A stretch of DNA of 64,000 nucleotides from a virus: the IMG/VR virus record IMGVR_UViG_3300034106_004022, positions 1 through 64,000 of that record. One strand, written 5' to 3'. Below the pieces are notes generated by a model. That model ran no database searches, was not told the DNA's origin, and saw only the letters and a list, made by a program, of their open reading frames with translations. Made by a program: the position numbers and the translations under genes. This document shows, piece after piece, positions 18,901-27,010 of this stretch. Position 1 is the first letter of the stretch. Every line of letters begins with the position of its first letter.

Positions 18901-21900
18901 ACTGGTGGAAGTGTTATTTTATCTTCTGGTTCATCATTTGTTGGAGATGGTAGTGGATTGACTAACATCAATATAGCTAACTTATCATTTGAAACTTCAC
19001 TTTTACAAAGTGGTTCATTTACAACGGTACTTTCACCAAACTTTGGATTAGTTGTTAACGCATCCGCATCAGTTAGTGGAAACTTAAGTGTTGAAAAAAA
19101 TATATACGCACCTGTAATTTATGGTGGACAAATTACCGGTTCATTCTATGGTGGATACTATGGAGAGGGTGATGCTGAAGATAGAGATATTCTTATCTAT
19201 GATGCGGCCCGTTCTAAATATGTACCTGTACCTGAGAGTACACCAACAACCGCAGAACCATTTACAAATGTAACTGAAGTAACGGTTGTACACAACTTTG
19301 ATGTTGATTATCCAATCGTACAAGTTTATGAAGCTGGTACAAATGGAATGATTATACCTCAAGCTATCATACCATTGGACAGTGATAGAGTTAGAGTAGT
19401 ATTTAGTGGTTTAACTTCTGGAGTTGTAGTAGTTGGTAGTGGTGGTTCAAAAATAAGTGGAGCAATTAGTGGTAACAACGTAATTGGAATTGTACCATCA
19501 GCGTCTAGAGCAATTTCAGCAGAAACTGCTGATACTGCATTAAATGTAGCTGGTATTGATTCGGCATCTCTTGCATTATTAAACGATTTACAAAACTTTG
19601 TAAGAAACGAACAAACATCATCTATGACGGTGTTGAGTTCATCTTTCGCTCTTACTGCATCTTACGCATTAAATGCTGGTGAAGCTGGTAGTGGTGGAAC
19701 TGATTTATTCATTTACTATACAAGTTCGTTAGTACAAACTGAAACTGGAAAAATTAACTTTACTGGTTCTGGTGTAAGTGTAATTGATTCTGGTTCTGAT
19801 GGTATATTAGTAACTATCTTAGGTGGCGGTGGTACTGGTGATGGTGATTTACTATCATCTCAAACCGCATCAATGTATGTGTTCTCATCATCATTTGCAT
19901 CAATAGCCGAATACGCATTAAACGCAGTTGGTGGTGGAAGTGGTACTGGTTTCCCATTTGAAGGTTATGCTGCACTAACGGGAAGTTTAAATGTATCGGG
20001 TAGTTTAATTGTAACTGGTAGTACATTCATACAAAATTTACCATTAGGTTCAACAAATTTAGTGGTTACCTATAACCCAACAACTGGAAGATTAGAACAA
20101 CAATCAATCGATGCAGCTGTTGGTACGAGTGGAGTAGATGGTACATCTGGAACTGGTGGTACATCTGGAACTGGTGGTACATCTGGAACAAGCGGAACGA
20201 GTGGAACGAGTGGAAGTAGTGGAACTTCTGGTACGAGTGGAACATCAGGTACATCTGGAACATCAGGTACATCTGGAACAAATGGTACGTCTGGTTCATC
20301 TGGGACAAGTGGAACAAGTGGAACATCTGGAACGTCTGGTACTTCAGCAACATCTGGAACATCTGGAACGTCTGGTACTTCTGGAAGTAGTGGAAGTAGT
20401 GGTTCATCTGGAACAAGTGGGACAAGTGGAACATCTGGAACGTCTGGTACTTCAGCAACATCTGGAAGTAGTGGAACATCTGGTTCTTCTGGAAGTAGTG
20501 GTTCTTCTGGAACATCTGGTTCAAGTGGTTCTTCTGGAACATCTGGTTCAAGTGGTTCAAGTGGTAGTAGTGGTTCATCTGGAACATCTGGTTCAAGCGG
20601 AAGTAGTGGTTCAAGCGGAAGTAGTGGAAGTAGTGGAACCTCTGGTTCATCAGGTTCGTCTGGTTCATCTGGAACAAGCGGAACGAGTGGAAGTAGTGGA
20701 AGTAGTGGTTCTTCAGGAACATCAGGTTCGTCTGGAACCTCTGGTTCATCAGGTTCATCTGGAACAAGTGGTTCAAGTGGAAGTAGTGGTACGAGTGGAA
20801 CGTCTGGTTCAAGTGGTACTACTGGTACATCTGGTTCTTCGGGAACATCGGGCACTTCTGGTTCTTCTGGAACATCTGGTAGAGAAGGTGGTAGACTTTT
20901 CGAAGTAATTAATGATGGATTCAATTATGCATTTGATGGATATGATGATGCTACATTCCCAACCTTAACATTAGTAAGAGGTGAATTATTTTACTTTGAT
21001 GTAAGTGGAGTTTCAGCATCACACCCATTTGCATTAAGATTATCAAGCGGTAATACTTCAGTTGTAGATGGTACAATAAATAATGACCCATTAAATGGAT
21101 TAGCTGGAACAACTGATTTAATAGCATATAGAGTACCTGAAGATGCACCAAACAATATTGTTTATCAATGTGCAGTTCATTCATCAATGATTGGAATTAT
21201 TGAAATTGTTGATAAAAACGGAACTTCTGGTACATCTGGTACTTCTGGTAGTAGTGGAACATCTGGTACGAGTGGAACTTCAGGTTCTTCTGGGACAAGT
21301 GGAACCTCTGGTTCTTCTGGAACAAGTGGAAGTAGTGGTACTTCTGGTACCTCTGGAACGAGTGGTAGTAGTGGAACTTCTGGTTCAAGTGGTAGTAGTG
21401 GTTCAAGTGGAAGTAGTGGAAGTAGTGGAACATCGGGTTCATCAGGAAGTAGTGGAAGTAGTGGGACATCGGGTTCTTCTGGTTCATCTGGTTCATCTGG
21501 TTCGTCTGGAACGAGTGGAACGAGTGGAAGTAGTGGTTCTTCTGGTACGAGTGGTACGAGCGGTGAAAGTGGTTCATCTGGAACTTCTGGTTCAAGCGGG
21601 ACAAGTGGAGTTGATGGTACTTCTGGTTCAAGTGGAACAAGCGGATTAGATGGAACATCGGGTACATCTGGTACATCGGGAACTTCTGGCACTTCTGGTA
21701 CATCTGGGACAAGTGGTACATCGGGAACTTCTGGAACTTCTGGAACTAGTGGTGAGAATGGTTCATCTGGAACATCTGGTTCTTCTGGAACATCGGGAAC
21801 GAGTGGAACATCAGGTACATCTGGAACAAGTGCAACATCTGGAACCTCTGGTACAAACGGAACGAGTGGAAGTAGTGGTACTTCTGGTTCATCTGGTTCA

Positions 21901-24900
21901 ACCGGTACTGATGGTACATCGGGAAGTAGTGGTTCTTCTGGGACAAGTGGTACGAGTGGTTCAAATGGAACAAGCGGAAGTAGTGGAACATCTGGAACAA
22001 GTGGTTCAACGGGAACGGATGGGACAAGTGGTTCTTCTGGAACAAGTGGTACGAGTGGTTCGAATGGTACATCAGGAAGTAGTGGTACTTCTGGTTCTTC
22101 TGGTTCAACTGGTAGTAGTGGAACTTCTGGTACTTCTGGTTCTTCTGGGACAAGTGGGACAAGTGGTTCGAATGGAACGAGTGGAAGTAGTGGAACTTCT
22201 GGTTCAAGTGGTTCAACGGGAACGGATGGTACATCTGGTTCATCTGGTTCATCTGGAACAAGTGGAGTTGATGGAACGAGTGGAAGTAGTGGAACTTCTG
22301 GTTCAACTGGAACGGATGGTACATCTGGTTCATATGGTACATCTGGAACAAGTGGTTTATCTGGTTCAAATGGTACATCTGGAACTTCAGGTTTAAATGG
22401 AACTTCAGGTTCGTCTGGTACAAGTGGTTCATCTGGTTCATCTGGTACTAATGGTACGTCTGGTTCATCGGGAATTAGTGGAACTTCTGGGACAAGTGGA
22501 AGTAGTGGAAGTAGTGGTACATCTGGTTCAAGTGGTACATCTGGAACATCTGGAACCGCAGGTACATCTGGTTTAGATGGAACTTTATTTGGAAGTAGTG
22601 GTACTTCGGGTTCTTCTGGTTCAACTGGAACATCGGGAAGTAGTGGAACTTCTGGAACAAGTGGAGTTGATGGAACATTCTTCGGTTCTTCTGGTTCATC
22701 GGGTACTTCTGGTACAAGTGGAAGTAGTGGAACAAGTGGTTTGAGTGGTTCAAGCGGTACATCTGGAACTTCTGGAACAAGCGGACAAGATGGAACATTC
22801 TTTGGTTCATCTGGAACCTCTGGAACATCTGGTGTTGGTACTAATGGTACATCCGGTTCAAGTGGTACATCTGGAACTTCTGGAACAAGCGGACAAGATG
22901 GAACATTCTTTGGAAGTAATGGAACTGCTGGTACATCTGGTACATCTGGTTCATCTGGAACAAGCGGAAGTAGTGGAACTGCTGGTACGTCTGGAACAAG
23001 CGGACAAGATGGAACTTTATTTGGAAGTAGTGGTACATCTGGTACATCAGGTCAAAGTGGTTCATCAGGTACTTCTGGTTTAGGTACAAACGGAACCTCT
23101 GGAACAAGCGGACAAGATGGAACTTTATTTGGAAGTAGTGGAACATCTGGAACAAGTGGTCAAAGTGGTTCATCAGGTACTTCTGGTTTAGGTACAAACG
23201 GAACCTCTGGGACTAGTGGACAAGATGGAACTTTATTTGGAAGTAGTGGAACATCTGGGACAAGTGGTGAAAGTGGTTCATCTGGTACAAGTGGTATTGG
23301 GACAAATGGAACATCAGGTACTTCTGGACAAGATGGAACTTTATTCGGTTCGTCTGGAACATCTGGTACAAGTGGTGAAAGTGGTTCATCAGGAACATCT
23401 GGGTTAGGTACAAATGGTACTTCTGGAACAAGTGGACAGGATGGTACGTTATTCGGTTCATCTGGTACATCTGGAACATCAGGTGAAAGTGGTTCATCTG
23501 GTACTTCTGGGTTAGGTACAAATGGAACATCAGGTACTTCTGGGCAAGATGGAACTTTATTCGGTTCATCTGGAACATCTGGTACATCAGGTGAAAGTGG
23601 TTCGTCTGGAACATCTGGTGTTGGAACTAATGGAACATCGGGTACTTCTGGACAAGATGGAACTTTATTTGGTTCGTCTGGTACAAGCGGAACATCAGGT
23701 GAAAGTGGTTCTTCTGGAACATCTGGAGTTGGTACGAATGGAACATCAGGTACTTCTGGACAAGATGGAACATTATTTGGTTCATCAGGTACTTCTGGTA
23801 CAAGTGGTGAAAGTGGCTCATCTGGTACTTCTGGTATAACGGGCACCGCTGGTACTTCGGGAACATCTGGACAGGATGGAACTTTATTTGGTTCTTCTGG
23901 AACATCGGGAACATCTGGTATTGGTACTGATGGTACATCTGGTATAACGGGTACTGCTGGAACATCTGGGACAAGTGGACAAGATGGAACTTTATTTGGA
24001 AGTAGTGGTTCTTCTGGAACAAGCGGAGTAAGTGGAAGTAATGGAACATCTGGCATTGGAACAAATGGTTCATCTGGAACAAGTGGACAAGATGGAACTT
24101 TATTCGGAAGTAGTGGTACTTCTGGTACATCTGGATTAGGTACTAATGGTACATCTGGATTAGGTACTAATGGTACTTCTGGAACATCTGGGCAGGATGG
24201 AACTTTATTTGGTTCATCCGGTACATCTGGTACATCGGGTTCATCTGGATTGGGTACAAATGGTTCATCTGGAACCGCAGGTACATCTGGTTTAGATGGA
24301 ACTTTATTTGGAAGTAGTGGTTCATCTGGAACATCTGGAATGGCTGGTTCAAGTGGTTCAAGTGGTTTAAGTGGTACATCTGGTATTACTGGTGATGGTG
24401 GTTCATCTGGTACATCTGGTTCATCTGGGATATCGGCTACAATTACTGGAACTACTAATAACGGAGTTCTTACACTAAATGGGTCATCACCCAATATTAC
24501 AGCTGAAAGTGGACTTACTTATGATGGTACTTTATTAGATGTAACGGGTAACGCAACTATATCAGGTAATATAACTGGAAATAATGTAACTGCAAATACA
24601 TCAGTTTATACACCTAACTTTAGAGAATTATTTTCTAATTTAGGTACGGGTGGAAGTGTAACAATTAATTTAACAACTGCAAATAATTTTAGATATACGG
24701 CTAATGCAAATGTTACTTACACATTCTCAAACCCACCATCATCTCCTCAGGGATTTGGATTTACGTTGGTTTATGTGAATGGTGGTAACTTTACAACAAC
24801 ATGGCCGGCATCAGTAGATTGGGCTGGTGGTATAGCACCTGCGTTAACTGCAAATGGAACTGATATTTTAGTATTCTATACTTATGATGGTGGAACAACA

Positions 24901-24936
24901 TATTATGGATTCTTATCCGCAGCAAATTTAAGTTAA
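12952..24936 (+). CDS. Giant tail fibre with SGSG/GDGS repeats, Gly-X-Y tracts and a cupredoxin-like domain
   Basis: A 3994-aa structural protein. Residues ~60-2050 contain about 28 units of 60-80 residues with FSGSGAGLFNIPRAALTPDA, GSVTASV, GF.V.S and SGS.FTGSV.VSG. After a linker (~2050-2390) comes a Gly-Thr-Ser/Gly-Ser-Ser tract, a ~107-residue cupredoxin-like domain (~2649-2755) with His2691, Cys2740, His2743 and Met2746 spaced as in type-1 copper sites, then a longer Gly-X-Y tract to ~3827. The last ~170 residues form a globular end (NITAESGLTYDGTLLDVTGN onward) typical of fibre tips. It probably trimerises into a very long fibre. No C-terminal S74 protease is visible, unlike the fibre at 27011. 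Confidence 0.75.
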   Translation: MSQLLSGKVKVTLPQNVSEDRYEFLQLNEAEPNLGVPISGSLSSGSVALLASDEFGNRLFVTKLQFPEYSGSFSGSFQGDGSRLTNLPLVKDASRLISGSASASISPQTGFLVNVSSSFDGDMDINGDVRVTGDLYVNNRIVAREILVQIISSSIIFSSGSNRFGNSLVDLQEFTGSVSVTGSFDVNGEGRFSNNVYISNTASASFFEGDGSKLFNLPAAAESPRIVDGAVTASVNESYGFRLEGTTRAEFSSSLFVSGNIEIVSGSSFSGSGANLFDIPRAALTPDALLSAFITSGSVTASVNPNYGFRLEGTNRAEFSSSLFVAGNVTASMFTGSGAGLFDIPRAALTPDALVSPLIGSGSVTASVNPNYGFRLEGTNRAEFSSSVYVDGNVTASMFSGSGAGLFNIPRAALTPDALVSPLISSGSVTASVDPKSGFVVTSIESGSQFTGSLFVSGGISINSGSIFSGSGAGLFNIPRAALTPDALLSTFISSGSVTASVSPNFGFRVESQQSGSEFTGSVDVSGNVSASMFSGSGAGLFDIPRAALTPDALLSNLITSGSVTASVDPKAGFVVTSIQSGSQFSGSVRFRDNLIVAGNVTASMFTGSGAGLFNIPRAALTPDAQLSNIIASGSVTASVTPQNGFQVISVASGSEFTGSVRLRDNLNVRGTVTASMFSGSGAGLFNIPLSALAEQVAQATRIATGSVTASVGSNFGFKVESAQFGSEFTGSIDVSGSVTLKSGSFYSGSGEGLFNIPLSALSEEVINRNFIADGQVTASVDNINGFVVTSPLSGSTFKGSVYVTGSVNVSGSLFVSGGGIIQALTGSFFSGSGQGLLNIPRSALTEDALISTEIKSGSVTASVSPNIGFVVNSAQSGSEFTGSIDVSGSVSASLFRGDGSGLTNITIPVITDGNVTASVDDSNGFIVTSQAYGSQFTGSVRVNTFVTASEFRGNFAGDGSQITNIQISIIQDGEITASVSNENGFVVDSFKSGSTFYGNIIANNGIVSNDDIIANGNIQANIGSFFSGSGAGLTNIPLSAFAEEVIASTRIQSGSVTASVSPNFGFKVESLDSGSQFTGSVKVLGQVKILSGSGYFSGSGEGLTNIPRSALTEDALLSSFIVSGSVTASVAPNTGFVVISYQSGSTFFGDIQLATGSFSGSGARLFDIPKSAISDLDTSKIFSGSVTASTHPQNGFIVTSVVSGSTFFGDVQLVTGSFSGSGAKLFNIPRTALTPDALISTTITSGSVTASVAPNTGFVVTSIESGSKFFGNIELVTGSFSGSGRNLFDIPFSNLTGDSNRIASGSATASISPNLGLVVNTSASIDGDLNVAGAINATEINVTFINSEVIYSSGSNIFGDSLTDIQQMTGSVKITGSLTVDGVITGDGSGLFNIPQSALTEAATLIASGSVTASVNPNNGFVVTSIESGSTFSGSLFVSGGVSINSGSTFSGSGADLFNIPISAFSPDAQDAINSLLAIQSGILASGSVTASVSNEFGFKVESIDSGSQFTGSLFVSGGVELSSGSSFSGSGARLFDIPRAALTPDALLSNLIASGSVTASVTPDNGFVVTSIESGSTFSGSLFVSGNIEVVSGSSFSGSGENLFNIPLTALSTEAIEALISTEIKSGSVTASVTPDFGFVVVSAESGSEFTGSVDVSGSLYVTQTISSSIVKANELSGSFSGSFFGDGGGLTNISLANLSFDVYRLVSGSVTASVTPTEGFKVESLDSGSKFTGSIDVSGSITIDGIYTGDGSGLTNIDIANLAIDTSRIYTGSVTASVSTDGHFRVLDGTTLRAIKSEFSGSVYVSESIYVNKFIFGDGTFITNVTAAASPRISSGSVTASVSPNFGFKVESARSGSEFTGSVDISGSISASLFSGDGSGLFNIPLEALEDLQLVKINSGSGIAIIDPLKLDVNVPITASRFDGDGSGLFNIPANALQDLQLDRIISGSTQAVISPDKGFEVGTKTSISGSLSVSGGLFVTGGSVILSSGSSFVGDGSGLTNINIANLSFETSLLQSGSFTTVLSPNFGLVVNASASVSGNLSVEKNIYAPVIYGGQITGSFYGGYYGEGDAEDRDILIYDAARSKYVPVPESTPTTAEPFTNVTEVTVVHNFDVDYPIVQVYEAGTNGMIIPQAIIPLDSDRVRVVFSGLTSGVVVVGSGGSKISGAISGNNVIGIVPSASRAISAETADTALNVAGIDSASLALLNDLQNFVRNEQTSSMTVLSSSFALTASYALNAGEAGSGGTDLFIYYTSSLVQTETGKINFTGSGVSVIDSGSDGILVTILGGGGTGDGDLLSSQTASMYVFSSSFASIAEYALNAVGGGSGTGFPFEGYAALTGSLNVSGSLIVTGSTFIQNLPLGSTNLVVTYNPTTGRLEQQSIDAAVGTSGVDGTSGTGGTSGTGGTSGTSGTSGTSGSSGTSGTSGTSGTSGTSGTSGTNGTSGSSGTSGTSGTSGTSGTSATSGTSGTSGTSGSSGSSGSSGTSGTSGTSGTSGTSATSGSSGTSGSSGSSGSSGTSGSSGSSGTSGSSGSSGSSGSSGTSGSSGSSGSSGSSGSSGTSGSSGSSGSSGTSGTSGSSGSSGSSGTSGSSGTSGSSGSSGTSGSSGSSGTSGTSGSSGTTGTSGSSGTSGTSGSSGTSGREGGRLFEVINDGFNYAFDGYDDATFPTLTLVRGELFYFDVSGVSASHPFALRLSSGNTSVVDGTINNDPLNGLAGTTDLIAYRVPEDAPNNIVYQCAVHSSMIGIIEIVDKNGTSGTSGTSGSSGTSGTSGTSGSSGTSGTSGSSGTSGSSGTSGTSGTSGSSGTSGSSGSSGSSGSSGSSGTSGSSGSSGSSGTSGSSGSSGSSGSSGTSGTSGSSGSSGTSGTSGESGSSGTSGSSGTSGVDGTSGSSGTSGLDGTSGTSGTSGTSGTSGTSGTSGTSGTSGTSGTSGENGSSGTSGSSGTSGTSGTSGTSGTSATSGTSGTNGTSGSSGTSGSSGSTGTDGTSGSSGSSGTSGTSGSNGTSGSSGTSGTSGSTGTDGTSGSSGTSGTSGSNGTSGSSGTSGSSGSTGSSGTSGTSGSSGTSGTSGSNGTSGSSGTSGSSGSTGTDGTSGSSGSSGTSGVDGTSGSSGTSGSTGTDGTSGSYGTSGTSGLSGSNGTSGTSGLNGTSGSSGTSGSSGSSGTNGTSGSSGISGTSGTSGSSGSSGTSGSSGTSGTSGTAGTSGLDGTLFGSSGTSGSSGSTGTSGSSGTSGTSGVDGTFFGSSGSSGTSGTSGSSGTSGLSGSSGTSGTSGTSGQDGTFFGSSGTSGTSGVGTNGTSGSSGTSGTSGTSGQDGTFFGSNGTAGTSGTSGSSGTSGSSGTAGTSGTSGQDGTLFGSSGTSGTSGQSGSSGTSGLGTNGTSGTSGQDGTLFGSSGTSGTSGQSGSSGTSGLGTNGTSGTSGQDGTLFGSSGTSGTSGESGSSGTSGIGTNGTSGTSGQDGTLFGSSGTSGTSGESGSSGTSGLGTNGTSGTSGQDGTLFGSSGTSGTSGESGSSGTSGLGTNGTSGTSGQDGTLFGSSGTSGTSGESGSSGTSGVGTNGTSGTSGQDGTLFGSSGTSGTSGESGSSGTSGVGTNGTSGTSGQDGTLFGSSGTSGTSGESGSSGTSGITGTAGTSGTSGQDGTLFGSSGTSGTSGIGTDGTSGITGTAGTSGTSGQDGTLFGSSGSSGTSGVSGSNGTSGIGTNGSSGTSGQDGTLFGSSGTSGTSGLGTNGTSGLGTNGTSGTSGQDGTLFGSSGTSGTSGSSGLGTNGSSGTAGTSGLDGTLFGSSGSSGTSGMAGSSGSSGLSGTSGITGDGGSSGTSGSSGISATITGTTNNGVLTLNGSSPNITAESGLTYDGTLLDVTGNATISGNITGNNVTANTSVYTPNFRELFSNLGTGGSVTINLTTANNFRYTANANVTYTFSNPPSSPQGFGFTLVYVNGGNFTTTWPASVDWAGGIAPALTANGTDILVFYTYDGGTTYYGFLSAANLS
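13150..19080 (+). repeat. ~28 tandem protein repeats of 60-80 aa in the first giant fibre
   Basis: Each unit runs F.GSG..LFNIP, a short helix AALTPDALLS, SGSVTASV.PN.GF.V.S, and FTGS. followed by VSG. The first few units are almost identical even in DNA (for example around 13770, 13960, 14150 and 14370), while later ones are diverged. This suggests repeated recent duplication near the 5' end. Some units use GDGSGLTNI in place of SGSGAGLFNI. Confidence 0.8.
20122..20895 (+). repeat. Gly-Thr-Ser/Gly-Ser-Ser tract 1
   Basis: About 258 residues in which every third residue is Gly, with Thr-Ser or Ser-Ser between. The DNA is a degenerate 9-nt repeat (GGW-ACN-TCN or GGW-AGT-AGT) and is richer in G than its surroundings. 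It ends where the cupredoxin-like domain begins. Confidence 0.85.
20896..21216 (+). other. Cupredoxin-like domain with intact copper-ligand pattern
   Basis: Within the first giant fibre, between two Gly-X-Y tracts, residues ~2649-2755 show a cupredoxin-like strand order: LVRGELFYFDV, then SHPFAL (His2691), YRVPEDAPNNIVYQ, and CAVHSSM (Cys2740, His2743, Met2746). Type-1 copper proteins bind copper with an upstream His and a downstream Cys-x2-His-x(2-4)-Met. The related segment in the fibre at 3740 lacks all these residues. Confidence 0.6.
21220..24430 (+). repeat. Gly-X-Y tract 2 with a 36-residue higher-order repeat
   Basis: About 1070 residues of GTS/GSS triplets. From ~22560 the tract gains a longer unit, GQDGTLFGSSGTSGTSG then a variable ESGSS, LGTNG or ITGTAG part, about 36 residues (108 nt). 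It recurs roughly a dozen times to 24310. The DGTLFG segment breaks the strict Gly-every-third register, so it probably makes a regular kink or node along the fibre. Confidence 0.85.
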
Positions 24937-24943
24937 GAAAGTT

Positions 24944-25822
24944 ATGAGTATAGCAAGAAGATTAGTAACAGCAGCCGGTGGTAGTGAGGTACTACCATTT
25001 CAATTCCAACTAACAGTTGGTGCTGGGCAATTATTTGAATTACCTTTAGTAACTGTTGGTGGTACTCAACCAAAAGTTCAAGTAGGATGGGGTGATGGTA
25101 ATTCATCACCTATTATAGAAAGTGTAACTGATATTAATAGATTTCATACATATGCAACCGCTGGTACATATACGGTATCTGTAATTGGTTCACTACCTGG
25201 ATTTAGGGTTGATAATAGTACATATAGAGTATTATATACTGCGATACTTGATTGGGGAAATGTTGGATTAAGAAGTATTAACTTTTATGGATGTACAAAT
25301 ATAACATCAATACCTGGTGGTGCAATTGGTTTAAGTAGAATAACTCAATTTAACAATACATTTAGGGGTACTGGTATAACATCAATCCCATCTGATTTAT
25401 TTAGTTATTCTCCAATAGTATTGGATTTTATAGATACATTTTCATTTACAAGAATAACATCAGTTCCAAACAATTTATTTGATGAATGTACTTTAGTAAC
25501 ATCATTTAACTCAACTTTTAACGCATGTACATCATTAGTGAGTGTACCAAATGAATTATTCAGATATAATACACAAGTAATTAACTTTTCATCTACATTT
25601 AGAAATAATAGAGCGTTAACAAATATACCAACATTTTCATATAATCCAAATGTTACGGTATTTACGAATATATTTAATATGAGTTCCATAACCAATGGTT
25701 CAGCTAGTTGGGGAACTGTTGAAGCACTTTGGTCTAGGTCACCTGAACCATTAGGTACAAACGCATTTAACAATTGTACTGGAATTACAAATTACGCATC
25801 AATACCTGTAAATTGGAAATAA
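24944..25822 (+). CDS. PKD-like plus BspA-type leucine-rich repeat protein (adhesin)
   Basis: A 292-aa protein. Residues ~15-90 resemble a PKD/Ig-like strand domain (VQVGWGDGNSSP, then HTYATAGTYTVSVIG). Residues ~110-285 contain about six short repeats such as LVTSFNSTFNACTSLVSVPN, the pattern of BspA/DUF285 leucine-rich repeats found in bacterial surface proteins. It lies seven bases after the fibre gene, so it is probably a fibre-tip or receptor-binding subunit. There is no signal peptide, which fits a virion protein. LRR-type receptor binding is inference from the fold family. Confidence 0.62.
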   Translation: MSIARRLVTAAGGSEVLPFQFQLTVGAGQLFELPLVTVGGTQPKVQVGWGDGNSSPIIESVTDINRFHTYATAGTYTVSVIGSLPGFRVDNSTYRVLYTAILDWGNVGLRSINFYGCTNITSIPGGAIGLSRITQFNNTFRGTGITSIPSDLFSYSPIVLDFIDTFSFTRITSVPNNLFDECTLVTSFNSTFNACTSLVSVPNELFRYNTQVINFSSTFRNNRALTNIPTFSYNPNVTVFTNIFNMSSITNGSASWGTVEALWSRSPEPLGTNAFNNCTGITNYASIPVNWK

Positions 25823-25829
25823 TAAAGAT

Positions 25830-26282
25830 ATGTATTTAAAATTAGAAAACGGAAATATAAGATATCCTTACACAATTAGTGAACTTAAATTGGAAAATCC
25901 AAATACAAGTTTCCCTGCGGTGTTAACTAATGAGGTATTAGAATCATTTGATGTATATTATGTAGAAGCTACTGAATATACTGATGATTATACAAAAAAC
26001 ATAGAGGAAGGTACTCCAATCCTATCCGATTCATCATATATTCAAGTTTGGAATATAACCGATGCAACTGAATCAGAAATTTCAGTAAAACTTGAAGAAA
26101 AATGGGTAGAAATTAGAATTATGAGAGATGCTTTATTAGCACAATCAGATTGGACCCAATTTCAAGACTCACCTATAAGTGGTACTACTTTAGTTGAGTG
26201 GCAAACATATAGACAATCTTTAAGAGATGTAACATCTCAACAAAATCCATATAATTTAAGCTGGCCGGCTAAACCAATGTAG
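25830..26282 (+). CDS. Tail fibre assembly chaperone-like protein (Phage_tail_APC type)
   Basis: A 150-aa protein. The C-terminal half reads WVEIRIMRDALLAQSDWTQF, then EWQTYRQSLRDVTSQ and NLSWPAKP. This R..RD.LL..SDW.Q / YRQ.LRD / WP layout is the signature of phage tail assembly chaperone-like proteins encoded beside tail fibre genes. The N-terminal half (YTISELKLENPNTSFP) is also typical of proteins that bind the fibre during trimerisation. It sits directly after a fibre/LRR pair, which supports the assignment. Whether it stays in the virion cannot be told. Confidence 0.68.
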   Translation: MYLKLENGNIRYPYTISELKLENPNTSFPAVLTNEVLESFDVYYVEATEYTDDYTKNIEEGTPILSDSSYIQVWNITDATESEISVKLEEKWVEIRIMRDALLAQSDWTQFQDSPISGTTLVEWQTYRQSLRDVTSQQNPYNLSWPAKPM

Positions 26283-26295
26283 TAAAAGAAATTTG

Positions 26296-26307
26296 TTTAT
26301 ATTTATA
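26296..26307 (+). promoter_or_regulatory. Putative late promoter (TTTATATTTATA)
   Basis: TTTATATTTATA at 26296-26307 sits 26 bases before the ATG at 26334, in the ~50-base gap after the chaperone gene. The 12-mer is identical to those at 38862 and 42896. No TTG-type -33 element is visible. Confidence 0.55.
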
Positions 26308-26333
26308 CCTATAAAGAATGGAATAAATAGCAA

Positions 26334-26654
26334 ATGAGAATAGATGCACCAAGTTTTTCGGGCTCAATTAACCAAGCACCTTCCGCATATGCAACCCTAA
26401 GTGGTTCATTTACTGGAAGTTTTACTGGTTCCTTTAAGGGAGATATTGAAGTAACAACTGCTGAATTTACTAACCTAAGTGTAAAAGATAGTTTACGATT
26501 AGGGTATGATAAAGGTAATACTACTCAATATGTATTGGTATCAAGTGGCTCTATTGCGGTTTCTGGTTCGATAGATTTACAAGGCGGTTCATTTAATGTG
26601 GATGGTGTAAATGTATTGGATTCAGCGATAGCATTTGCGATTGCATTGGGATAA
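26334..26654 (+). CDS. Small GS-rich virion protein
   Basis: A 106-aa protein. The N-terminus has SGSFTGSFTGSFKGDIEVTT, the same strand motif as the repeats of both giant fibres, and the middle has SGSIAVSGSIDLQGG. It reads like a single fibre-repeat unit on its own gene, so it may be an adaptor or a mini-fibre subunit. The last residues (AIAFAIALG) are hydrophobic. It is the first gene after a late-promoter motif and leads into the second giant fibre. Confidence 0.55.
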   Translation: MRIDAPSFSGSINQAPSAYATLSGSFTGSFTGSFKGDIEVTTAEFTNLSVKDSLRLGYDKGNTTQYVLVSSGSIAVSGSIDLQGGSFNVDGVNVLDSAIAFAIALG

Positions 26655-26665
26655 AAAAATAAAAT

Positions 26666-26998
26666 ATGGCAAATACATTTAAAAATAGTGTTAAAGGACC
26701 AGCCGGAACGGGTGGTTTAAGTGTTTATACGACTCCATCCAATGCTGTTGCAACGGTAATTGGGGTTAGTGTAGCAAATATTGTTGCTCAAAACATCAAC
26801 GTTGATGTTCAGATAACTGATAACTCAGCTGGGGTAACAAAATATTTAATTAAAGGAGTATTAATTCCACAAGGTTCATCAACTATTTTAGTAGGTGGTG
26901 ACCAAAAAGTAGTATTAGAAGCAAATGACTCTATTACTGTAACATCATCGGTGAACACATCAGCTGATGTTGTAGTATCAGTATTAGAAATTACATAA
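26666..26998 (+). CDS. Small beta-sandwich virion protein
   Basis: A 110-aa protein of alternating strands: VYTTPSNAVATVIGVSV, then LIPQGSSTILVGGDQKVVLE and ADVVVSVLEIT. It is the uninterrupted form of the domain that is split by an insertion in the protein at 12069-12929. Both members stand immediately before a giant fibre gene, so the domain probably anchors or starts the adjacent fibre. No catalytic motif is present. Confidence 0.58.
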   Translation: MANTFKNSVKGPAGTGGLSVYTTPSNAVATVIGVSVANIVAQNINVDVQITDNSAGVTKYLIKGVLIPQGSSTILVGGDQKVVLEANDSITVTSSVNTSADVVVSVLEIT

Positions 26999-27010
26999 AT
27001 ATAAAGATTA

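Noticed and set aside
20122-24430. CRISPR array or non-coding minisatellite
   Set aside because: The repeat has a 3-codon period, no constant repeat/spacer alternation and an intact reading frame.
20070-24494. Several long minus-strand and shifted + strand frames (for example 23160-24494 minus and 21650-22396 plus)
   Set aside because: These are also shadows of the Gly-X-Y tracts, with low-complexity His/Met/Gln or Val/Leu/Glu composition and no start context.
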